Positions 1 to 6,123 of a stretch of 10,476 nt of DNA are shown piece after piece. The first letter of the stretch is position 1; every line of letters starts with the position of its first letter. The DNA is taken from contig DAOUTV010000037.1 of NCBI GenBank assembly GCA_030668505.1, forward strand, positions 1-10,476, written 5' to 3'. This stretch comes from Desulfobacterales bacterium (lineage in GTDB: Bacteria > Desulfobacterota > Desulfobacteria > Desulfobacterales > C00003060). Under the pieces are notes generated by a model. It was not told where the DNA came from and ran no database searches. It was given only the letters and a program-made list of their open reading frames with translations. The position numbers and the translations under genes were made by a program.

Positions 1-2374
1 CAACCGGAAAGTGGGTCTTTAGATAGGCGGTTTGAAAGGCAATCATGGCATAGGCTGCACTGTGGGCCTTATTAAAACCATATCGCCCGAATTTTTCTAT
101 CAAGTTAAAGACGCTTTCTGCCTTTTCCTGATCCACCCCCTTGTTCTTGGCCCTCAAAAGGAACCTCTCGCGTTCTTGAGCCATGATTTCGCTGATCTTT
201 TTGCCCATTGCTTTTCTCAGGTTATCTGCCTCGGCCATTGAATAGTCTGCAAGCACACTGGCTATATTCATGACCTGTTCTTGATAGAGGATGACGCCGT
301 AGGTATCCTTAAGGATATGTTCAAGCTCCGGAAGAAGGTAGGTCACCGGCACTCGACCATTTTTTCTTTCAACAAATTCATTGTGCATGCCACTGTCTAA
401 AGGCCCGGGACGATAAAGGGCGACCAACGCAATGATATCCTCAAAATTCTCGGGTTTCATGCGTGCCAGGAGATCCTTCATGCCTGAGCTCTCCAACTGG
501 AACACGCCGGTAGTCTGGGCTGAGGCAAGGAGTTGAAAGGTCTTTTTATCGGTCAAATCAAGGTGTGACAAATCCGGTGGCTCGTGGCCTTGTTTGCGTA
601 TGATTTCGCATGTTTCCTTCATTACAGTAAGATTGCGAAGCCCCAGAAAATCAAACTTGATCAACCCGATCCGCTGCACAGACTCCATGGCATACTGGGT
701 TACAACCTCTCCCTTTTTGCCTCTGGCAAGGGGCATATACTCAACCAACGGCCGGTCCGAAATGACCACCCCCGCAGCGTGGGTTGAGGCGTGTCTTGGC
801 AGTCCCTCCAAGGATAGAGCAACACTAAATAGCTCTTTGAGGTCTGGCCTATTGTCCTGCAAATCCCCAAGTTTGGGCTCTTGTGAAATAGCCTGCTTAA
901 GGCTAATATTTGGAGGTATCATTTTGGCGATTCTGTCAACTTCTCTTAAGGGAATATCGAGGGCCCTTCCTACATCCCTTATAACCGCCCTTGCCTTCAT
1001 AGTCCCAAACGTGATGATCTGGGCCACATGTTCCGGACCACCGTATTTCCCAACAACATACTTGAAGACCGAGTCCCTACCTTCAATGCAAAAGTCGATA
1101 TCGATGTCAGGAAGGCTTTTGCGTTCGGGATTCAGAAATCGCTCGAATATCAAACCATAGGCAATGGGATCCAAGTCGGTTATCCCAAGGGAATAAGCTA
1201 CAAGGCTGCCTGCTGCAGAACCCCTGCCCGGCCCAACCGGTATATCGGATTCTTTGGCATATCGAACAAAATCCGCAACTACCAAGAAATAACTCGAAAA
1301 GCCCATTCCCTTGATCACATCTAATTCTCGACTAAGTCGCCGGCGATATCGCCGGCTGTAATCATCAGTAAAGTCAGGGTTCAATACACGAATTTGGTCT
1401 AAGCGTACTTCCAGTCCCTTTTTTGCTTCGCTTTCCAAGTATTCATCCACATTGAGCAACCTGTTGACTTCCTTACCCGAATCTGCTGAGCGGGAATGGG
1501 ACTCCGGACGAAATCTGGGAAAATGATGGGTTTTTAAGTCAAGCTCCAAGTTGCAGCGATTGCCTATCTCAACTGAATTATCTATTGCGCCAGGATAGTC
1601 GAGAAAATCGTTCTTCATTTGTTCAGGGGATTTGAAGAATAATTGATCGGTCTGGAACTTTAGACGCTTTGTTTCGTGGACGGTTTTGCCGGTCTGAATA
1701 CACAGCAAAACATCGTGTGCGCGTGGATCCTCTGGATCCAAATAATGACAATCATTTGTGGCGACCAAGGGGATGGAAAGAGACGTGCTTATTTCGCGCA
1801 AAGCTTTGTTTACGGTATCTTGAGCCTGAATACCATTGTTTTGGACCTCCAAATAAAAATTGCCCTCCCCAAACATGACCCCATAGGCTTTTGCCACCTC
1901 AATAGCCTTGTCCATGCGATTTGCCTGTATCAGACGAGGTATCTCACCATTGAGACAACCACTCAAAGCAATCAAGCCTTTGCTGCAATCTGAAAGAATT
2001 TCTCTATCTACGCGGGGCTTGTAGTAAAAACCCTCTAGGTGGGCTGCAGTAACCAACTTACAAAGATTCTTGTATCCATCTCTGTTTTTAGCCAACACAA
2101 CTAGGTGGAACAATCCTCCTTTGTCACTAGGAGTCTTATCAAATCTGCTCCTGTGGGCTACGTAAAGCTCGCATCCAATTATTGGCTTGATACCAGCCTT
2201 GTATGCCTTTTCATAAAACTCAATGGCACCATACATGTTGCCGTGATCGGTTATGGCTACAGAGATCATGTGGTAGGAGGCGGCCCGCTTCAGAAGAGGA
2301 TCGATGCGGATTGCCCCATCAAGGAGGCTGTATTGTGTGTGGACATGGAGGTGGACAAAACCAGCCGATGGCAT
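1..2374 (-). CDS. dnaE: DNA polymerase III alpha subunit, 3' end cut by window edge
   Basis: This is the replicative polymerase subunit that extends DNA in the Pol III holoenzyme. I translated the minus strand from the ATG at 2374 to the window edge and found 791 codons with no stop or frameshift. The N-terminal PHP domain starts HLHVHTQYSLLDGA (residues 8-21), followed by TDHGN (42-46) and GCELY (67-71). The polymerase palm shows GPGRGSAAGSL (381-391) and the catalytic acidic motif PDIDIDF (422-428). Further family motifs are KFDFLGL (573-579), GVFQLES (from 623), YRPGPL (654-659) and YGVILYQEQVM (from 692). Family members are usually about 1150 residues, so roughly the last third (helix-hairpin-helix, OB fold, clamp and tau contacts) lies outside. 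The start codon overlaps the guaB stop as TAATG, with no strong Shine-Dalgarno sequence, which suggests translational coupling. The intact HxH PHP motif fits DnaE1 rather than PolC or the error-prone DnaE2 type. Confidence 0.97.
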   Translation of the reverse strand, partial: MPSAGFVHLHVHTQYSLLDGAIRIDPLLKRAASYHMISVAITDHGNMYGAIEFYEKAYKAGIKPIIGCELYVAHRSRFDKTPSDKGGLFHLVVLAKNRDGYKNLCKLVTAAHLEGFYYKPRVDREILSDCSKGLIALSGCLNGEIPRLIQANRMDKAIEVAKAYGVMFGEGNFYLEVQNNGIQAQDTVNKALREISTSLSIPLVATNDCHYLDPEDPRAHDVLLCIQTGKTVHETKRLKFQTDQLFFKSPEQMKNDFLDYPGAIDNSVEIGNRCNLELDLKTHHFPRFRPESHSRSADSGKEVNRLLNVDEYLESEAKKGLEVRLDQIRVLNPDFTDDYSRRYRRRLSRELDVIKGMGFSSYFLVVADFVRYAKESDIPVGPGRGSAAGSLVAYSLGITDLDPIAYGLIFERFLNPERKSLPDIDIDFCIEGRDSVFKYVVGKYGGPEHVAQIITFGTMKARAVIRDVGRALDIPLREVDRIAKMIPPNISLKQAISQEPKLGDLQDNRPDLKELFSVALSLEGLPRHASTHAAGVVISDRPLVEYMPLARGKKGEVVTQYAMESVQRIGLIKFDFLGLRNLTVMKETCEIIRKQGHEPPDLSHLDLTDKKTFQLLASAQTTGVFQLESSGMKDLLARMKPENFEDIIALVALYRPGPLDSGMHNEFVERKNGRVPVTYLLPELEHILKDTYGVILYQEQVMNIASVLADYSMAEADNLRKAMGKKISEIMAQERERFLLRAKNKGVDQEKAESVFNLIEKFGRYGFNKAHSAAYAMIAFQTAYLKTHFPV

Positions 2375-3834
2375 TATTCTAACCGATAGTTGGGAGCTTC
2401 TTTGGTAATGATCACGTCATGTACATGGCTCTCGCGCAAGCCGGATGCAGTAATACGAACAAATCGCACATTTTGCCGCAATTCCTCAATGCTCCGACAG
2501 CCGACATAGCCCATACCTGACCTAAGGCCACCAACAAGCTGGTAGACGCACCCGGAGAGAGACCCTTTGTAGGGAACCCTGCCTACTATTCCTTCGGGAA
2601 CAAGCTTGGCCTCATCGGCAAGATCCTCTTGGTAGTATCTGTCTTTGGCTCCTTTTTTCATGGCTTCCAAAGACCCCATGCCTCGATAAACCTTATAGCT
2701 TCGACCTTGAAACAAGATAGTCTCCCCCGGACTTTCCTCGGTGCCGGCAAAAAGACTTCCGATCATCACTGCATGGGCGCCTACGGCGATTGCCTTGGTA
2801 ATGTCGCCTGAAAACTTGATTCCGCCGTCCGCAATCAGTGGAATACCGGTTTTCTCGCTGACCGGTTTGCAGTTCATGATCGCGGCGACCTGAGGGACTC
2901 CAACTCCAGCAATTATCCGTGTGGTACAAATGGAGCCCGGCCCGATACCTATCTTTACCCCGTCAGCGCCGGCCTTGATTATAGCCTCGACCCCTTCTGG
3001 AGTGGCTACATTACCTGCAATCAACTCGATACCCTTGAAGGTGCCTTTCAATCGTTCAATAGCCCCTAACACACCGAGGGTGTGACCATGAGAGGTATCG
3101 ATCACTAGCACATCAGTACCAGCCCCAAGAAGTGCCTCTGCGCGCTCTTCCATGTCGGGACCTATGCCCACCCCAGCACCAACCCGAAGCCTGCCCAAAT
3201 GGTCTTTGCAGGCGTTGGGATACTTTCTCACCTTCTCTATATCCTTAATGGTAATGAGTCCTTTTAAACAACCCTTTTCGTCGACTACCAGGAGTTTTTC
3301 GATCCGGTGTTCGTGTAGCAGCTTCTTGGACTCCTCAAGCGTAATCCCCTCAGATACTGTGACCAAGTTTTCCCTGGTCATAACCTCTGAAACCTTTTTG
3401 CTCAGATCCGTTTCAAACCGAAGGTCCCTGTTGGTTACAATCCCGACCAACTGCTCTTCCTTAACCACAGGGACTCCCGAAATCCGATACCTTTCCATGA
3501 GTGCGAGTACCTCATGGAGAGGTCTTTCAGGATCAATGGTCAATGGATCCACAATCATGCCACTCTCAGACTTCTTGACCTTATCCACCTCCTGAACCTG
3601 GCTCATTATGCTCATGTTTCGGTGAATAATGCCTATACCCCCTTCCCTGGCCAGACTAATGGAGACCAGAGCCTCAGTCACGGTGTCCATTGCGGCACTT
3701 ATGATGGGAATATTTAGAGAAATTTTCCTGCTCAAGCGGGTTTTCACGTCCACATCGCGTGGCAATACTTGAGAATAGGCGGGAACAAGTAAAATATCGT
3801 CAAATGTCAAACCTTCCTCAATGGACTGTGGCAT
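2374..3834 (-). CDS. guaB: IMP dehydrogenase
   Basis: It catalyses NAD-dependent oxidation of IMP to XMP, the first committed step of GMP synthesis, in the cytosol. At 486 residues it has the usual bacterial length. The N-terminal part has GLTFDDILLVPAYS (8-21). Two CBS domains span about residues 94-205 and are inserted in the TIM barrel. IDTSHGH (245-251) and IAGNVATPEG (272-281) follow. The catalytic loop GPGSICTTR (298-306) carries the nucleophile Cys303, IADGGIKFSGD (334-344) binds the phosphate, and the mobile flap has Arg399-Tyr400. The full set of active-site motifs indicates a working enzyme. An AGGAG Shine-Dalgarno sequence (3841-3845, minus strand) lies six bases before the ATG. 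The stop TAA shares one base with the dnaE start codon, so the two are probably one transcript. The gene is divergent from the yciO-like gene. Confidence 0.98.
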   Translation of the reverse strand: MPQSIEEGLTFDDILLVPAYSQVLPRDVDVKTRLSRKISLNIPIISAAMDTVTEALVSISLAREGGIGIIHRNMSIMSQVQEVDKVKKSESGMIVDPLTIDPERPLHEVLALMERYRISGVPVVKEEQLVGIVTNRDLRFETDLSKKVSEVMTRENLVTVSEGITLEESKKLLHEHRIEKLLVVDEKGCLKGLITIKDIEKVRKYPNACKDHLGRLRVGAGVGIGPDMEERAEALLGAGTDVLVIDTSHGHTLGVLGAIERLKGTFKGIELIAGNVATPEGVEAIIKAGADGVKIGIGPGSICTTRIIAGVGVPQVAAIMNCKPVSEKTGIPLIADGGIKFSGDITKAIAVGAHAVMIGSLFAGTEESPGETILFQGRSYKVYRGMGSLEAMKKGAKDRYYQEDLADEAKLVPEGIVGRVPYKGSLSGCVYQLVGGLRSGMGYVGCRSIEELRQNVRFVRITASGLRESHVHDVIITKEAPNYRLE

Positions 3835-3867
3835 GGCCTTCTCCTGTATTTCTTTTTAGAATTCGGA

Positions 3868-3896
3868 TGAATAACAGATGGGCTTGCACTTGGCAA
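3868..3896 (-). promoter_or_regulatory. Possible guaB promoter
   Basis: Read on the minus strand, TTGCCA (3891-3896, five of six matches to TTGACA) is separated by 17 bases from TATTCA (3868-3873), which matches the -10 consensus in only its first three positions. It would start transcription about 25 bases before guaB. The -35 is good and the -10 weak, so this is only a candidate. No better-spaced pair was seen in the 3835-3971 interval on this strand. Confidence 0.3.
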
Positions 3897-3926
3897 TGAT
3901 TTATTAAGGTGATCGAATCGAAAACC

Positions 3927-3956
3927 TTGACAACAATACCTCAAGGAAACTATAGG
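3927..3956 (+). promoter_or_regulatory. Candidate sigma70-type promoter facing the yciO-like gene
   Basis: TTGACA (3927-3932), a perfect -35 hexamer, is followed after 18 bases by TATAGG (3951-3956), a four-of-six -10. The -35 and the start of the spacer lie inside a 6-bp inverted repeat, CCTTGA (3925-3930) and TCAAGG (3941-3946), which could act as an operator. Transcription would begin near 3963, just before the decamer array, leaving an untranslated leader of about 270 bases ahead of the gene at 4233. A second, closer -10-like hexamer TACAAT (4166-4171) has no good -35. Confidence 0.45.
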
Positions 3957-3971
3957 GAATGATGCGTTGGG

Positions 3972-4160
3972 GTGCCTAAAGTGATCTAAAGTGAACTAAA
4001 GTGCCTATAGTAAAAAGAAGAAAACCAATCCAAAAAAGTTTCTCTAACTCCTCAATTTTAGATCACCCTGGCCCAGACCGGGATCATAGGCTTAGTAGAT
4101 TTAATCTAAGCAGTAGCGCCAGGGCGGGCTTAAGGCATTTTAGGCACTTTAGTTCACTTT
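3972..4160. repeat. Left decamer-repeat element with nested inverted repeats
   Basis: A run of four head-to-tail units occupies 3972-4010: GTGCCTAAA, GTGATCTAAA, GTGAACTAAA, GTGCCTATAG. The same units recur inverted as TTTAGATCAC (4057-4066), TTTAGGCAC (4139-4147) and TTTAGTTCAC (4148-4157). The longest perfect inverted pair is 20 bp, AAAGTGAACTAAAGTGCCTA at 3988-4007 against 4141-4160. A 10-bp pair joins 3981-3990 to 4057-4066. Between the long arms is a further 7-bp pair, CCCTGGC (4066-4072) and GCCAGGG (4118-4124). If transcribed it would fold into a large stem with competing pairings. No convincing gene lies in the 398-base gap 3835-4232; the small open frame at 4001-4225 runs straight through this repeat and has no recognisable family. 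A short CCTGT/ACAGG hairpin (4194-4211) sits just before the yciO ribosome binding site. Confidence 0.85.
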
Positions 4161-4232
4161 TTTCCTACAATCTATCGAAACATTCGCCCAACTCCTGTCA
4201 ACAAACACAGGTAAGGCACCCATAGGAAAATC

Positions 4233-4841
4233 ATGCTAATAAACATCAATCCTCAGAATCCGCAACTCCGTCTGATTCCAAAAGTTGCAGAGGCACTAAT
4301 AGAAGGGGCAATCATTGCTTACCCCACAGATACCTATTATGGTATAGGTTGTGACATCATGAACAGGAAGGCCATCGGCAAGATCTATCGCCTGAAACAA
4401 CGAAGCCAGAAAAAACCTTTTAGTTTCATATGCTCTGACCTTAAGAACATTAGTCAATACGCAAAGGTTTCCAATTATGCATACAAAACCATGAAAAGGC
4501 TCTTGCCTGGTCCTTATACCTTTGTATTAGAAGGCTCCAAACTTGTTCCAAAGATGATGCTTACAGCACAAAAAACTGCTGGCATTCGGGTACCGAATCA
4601 TCCCATCTGCTTGGCCCTGGTCAAACAACTCGGCCGCCCAATTATATCTACAAGTGCTACACTTTCAGATGGGGAAATCCTGTCTGACCCATATGCGATT
4701 TTTGATGCCCTTGGGGCTCAAATCGATATAATCATCGACGGTGGGCCAGTGCCGGGACTGCCTTCAAGCATGGTTTCTCTTATTGGGGATATACCTGAAG
4801 TAATCCGGGTGGGACGGGGAGACGTGAGTATTTTTGAATAA
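4233..4841 (+). CDS. yciO: YciO-like protein of the YrdC/Sua5 family
   Basis: The 202-residue protein consists of a single YrdC-like domain, the fold that makes threonylcarbamoyl-AMP for the tRNA modification t6A in TsaC/Sua5. Its N-terminus INPQNPQLRLIPKVAEAL (4-21), GAIIAYPTDTYYGIGC (25-40), LLPGPYTFVLEG (90-101) and C-terminal RVGRGDVSIFE (192-202) match my memory of E. coli YciO closely, including its length. The KxR motif (Lys55, Arg57) is present. The SxN motif of true TsaC/Sua5 reads Ser141-Ala142-Thr143 here, without the Asn. There is no Sua5 C-terminal domain. That points to the YciO branch, whose physiological job is less clear than that of TsaC. AGGA (4224-4227) lies five bases before the ATG. 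It is the only plus-strand gene, sits between two minus-strand clusters, and is bracketed by decamer repeats. Family assignment is firm; the exact function is not. Confidence 0.85.
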   Translation: MLININPQNPQLRLIPKVAEALIEGAIIAYPTDTYYGIGCDIMNRKAIGKIYRLKQRSQKKPFSFICSDLKNISQYAKVSNYAYKTMKRLLPGPYTFVLEGSKLVPKMMLTAQKTAGIRVPNHPICLALVKQLGRPIISTSATLSDGEILSDPYAIFDALGAQIDIIIDGGPVPGLPSSMVSLIGDIPEVIRVGRGDVSIFE

Positions 4842-4847
4842 GGATAC

Positions 4848-4930
4848 AAGTGAACTAGAGTGCCTTGTGGAACTTGCCTTCGGCAAGGACAATTTTAAAA
4901 CAGATACTAGACCTTAACTTTAGGCACTCT
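4848..4930. repeat. Right decamer-repeat element
   Basis: This is a smaller relative of the element at 3972-4160. Forward units are GTGAACTAGA (4850-4859) and GTGCCTTGTG (4860-4869); the inverted unit is TTTAGGCAC (4919-4927). A 9-bp perfect inverted pair, AGAGTGCCT (4857-4865) and AGGCACTCT (4922-4930), closes the element. The interior differs from the left element and carries its own hairpin. It fills the gap between two convergent genes and runs into the 3' end of the IHF-type gene, whose stop codon lies within it. Confidence 0.75.
4873..4887. terminator. Hairpin between convergent genes, possible terminator
   Basis: CTTGCC (4873-4878) and GGCAAG (4882-4887) pair perfectly across a three-base TTC loop, about 30 bases after the yciO stop. 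On the plus strand a short TTTT follows four bases later (GACAATTTT). On the minus strand no T-run follows. Position between convergent stops favours a terminator role, mainly for the yciO-like gene, but the T-tract is poor. Confidence 0.4.
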
Positions 4931-5204
4931 TATTGATCCGTTTAACCAGGCTCTCAGCAGATTTGAAGTGGATCACCCAACGTTTGGGCATGTATACGGC
5001 AGCATTGGTCTTAGGGTTTCTTCCCTTTGTCGGTCCACGCTGCTTTATCTTGAAGCGACCCATGCCTCGCAGGTCAATTATCTTACCATGCATGAGCGCT
5101 TGCGCCATGCTTTCAAAAAGTGTATCCACAACGCACAACATGTCCTGCTTGCCAATACCAGGAAATGCCTTGACCAAGGAATTTGTCAAGTCCAGTTTAA
5201 CCAT
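4920..5204 (-). CDS. ihfB: IHF beta-type DNA-bending protein
   Basis: This 94-residue HU/IHF-family protein binds and sharply bends DNA, acting in nucleoid structure, recombination and sigma54-type transcription, usually as a heterodimer with IHF alpha. Residues 17-54 align with the dimerisation core (family pattern RGFGSF; here RGMGRF at 46-51). The DNA-binding arm holds GRNPKT (61-66) with Pro64 as the expected intercalating residue, and the tail HFKSAESLVKRIN (79-91) fits the beta subunit. An upstream in-frame ATG at 5282 would add 26 residues unlike the family. I chose the ATG at 5204 because family members begin with this MVKLDL-like sequence. That start overlaps the sppA stop by 8 bases (ATGGTTAA), with only a weak GGGTG before it, so coupling to sppA is likely. 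The last codons, Ser-Ala-stop, lie in the repeat at 4848-4930. It could be a divergent HU, but beta-type features prevail. Confidence 0.88.
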   Translation of the reverse strand: MVKLDLTNSLVKAFPGIGKQDMLCVVDTLFESMAQALMHGKIIDLRGMGRFKIKQRGPTKGRNPKTNAAVYMPKRWVIHFKSAESLVKRINKSA

Positions 5205-6105
5205 TGTCTGCACCCAGCCCTGGGATATATAGATATCCGGAATAAAGCGCGCCACTTGTGATCCCGTCAAGTGCCCCTGCAAGCTTAGAACCCATTACAA
5301 GTTCAAGAAGAGAAAACTCCTTTTTTCCGGCATAAACGACCGATGGCTCTCCCTTGATACCACCCAATTCGGCTGCAAGTCCTATTGCATCCTCTATGTT
5401 ACCAAGGCTGTCCAGCAAGCCGAGTTCTTGGGCCTGTTGACCGGAGAATATGCGTCCGTCTGCAATGGTCCGAACCTTTTCCTCAGACATCTTTCTCCCC
5501 TCAGCCACCGCTGTCACAAACTGCTGGTGAACATTGCCAACAAAGTCCTCCAATAGCCTCCTCTCTTCAGGGGTCATCTTGCGCAATGGGGAGCCCGTAT
5601 CCTTATAATCGCCACTCTTAATAACAACAGCCGAAATCCCAATCTTCTTGAACAACTCCTGCGTATTGGCAAATTCCATAATCACCCCAATACTACCCGT
5701 AATAGTGCCAGGATTCGCCATGATGTGATCGGCTGCAGCACTCACATAGTACCCTCCTGATGTTGCTATGGCACCCATAGACGCAACTACCTTCTTGAGA
5801 CGGGTCGTCTTTTTTACCTCTGCATAAATCTCTTGGGACGGCCCAACCCCACCTCCGGGCGAATTAATTCTCAAGACAATGGCCTTGACATCCTTATTTT
5901 TGCGGAATTTCTTGAGATGCAAAATAATGGGTTTAGGATCAGCAATAATACCCTTGATTTCAACAACCCCAACCTTTTCACCAAACTCGAAGGCAGAGTC
6001 CCTCTTGCCAAGAAAGAAAAGGGCCGCCATGCTAATGATCACGACAGCCCCAATAGCGCAAACAACTAAGAAAGAAAACAAAATGGGGTATTTTCTGGCA
6101 AACAT
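5197..6105 (-). CDS. sppA: Signal peptide peptidase SppA, short membrane-anchored form
   Basis: It degrades signal peptides left in the membrane after protein export, working on the outer face of the cytoplasmic membrane. At 302 residues it is the short, single-domain form like that of Bacillus, not the duplicated E. coli form. One hydrophobic segment (about residues 8-32) anchors it. The ClpP-like protease core begins near VGVVEIKGII (45-54). NSPGGGVGPSQEIY (81-94) forms the oxyanion region, and ATSGGYYVSAAAD (114-126) carries the likely nucleophile Ser116. GDYKDTGSP (165-173) carries the likely general base Lys168. The 52-residue spacing of this Ser/Lys pair matches the Bacillus enzyme as I recall it. 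The AGG of ACAGGTACAATG serves as ribosome binding site. It lies 18 bases after rpsA and overlaps ihfB by 8 bases, so it is probably cotranscribed with both. Confidence 0.95.
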   Translation of the reverse strand: MFARKYPILFSFLVVCAIGAVVIISMAALFFLGKRDSAFEFGEKVGVVEIKGIIADPKPIILHLKKFRKNKDVKAIVLRINSPGGGVGPSQEIYAEVKKTTRLKKVVASMGAIATSGGYYVSAAADHIMANPGTITGSIGVIMEFANTQELFKKIGISAVVIKSGDYKDTGSPLRKMTPEERRLLEDFVGNVHQQFVTAVAEGRKMSEEKVRTIADGRIFSGQQAQELGLLDSLGNIEDAIGLAAELGGIKGEPSVVYAGKKEFSLLELVMGSKLAGALDGITSGALYSGYLYIPGLGADNG

Positions 6106-6123
6106 TGTACCTGTTGGTCTTAC

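Noticed and set aside
304..317. 14-bp palindrome TATCCTTAAGGATA in dnaE
   Set aside because: Short enough to be expected by chance in a window this size and lies within well-conserved coding sequence.
594..1160. 188-codon plus-strand open frame
   Set aside because: It lies opposite dnaE codons carrying the catalytic PDIDIDF motif and resembles no family; it is an antisense shadow.
3152..3595. 147-codon plus-strand open frame, Ser/Leu rich
   Set aside because: It is antisense to the guaB CBS domains, and its composition reflects complementing those codons.
4001..4225. 74-codon plus-strand open frame in the guaB-yciO gap
   Set aside because: It begins within the decamer repeat and runs through its inverted arms; no ribosome binding site or family resemblance.
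5205..5282. 26-residue N-terminal extension of the IHF-type protein
   Set aside because: It only re-reads the end of sppA in another frame and has no counterpart in HU/IHF proteins; the ATG at 5204 fits the family.
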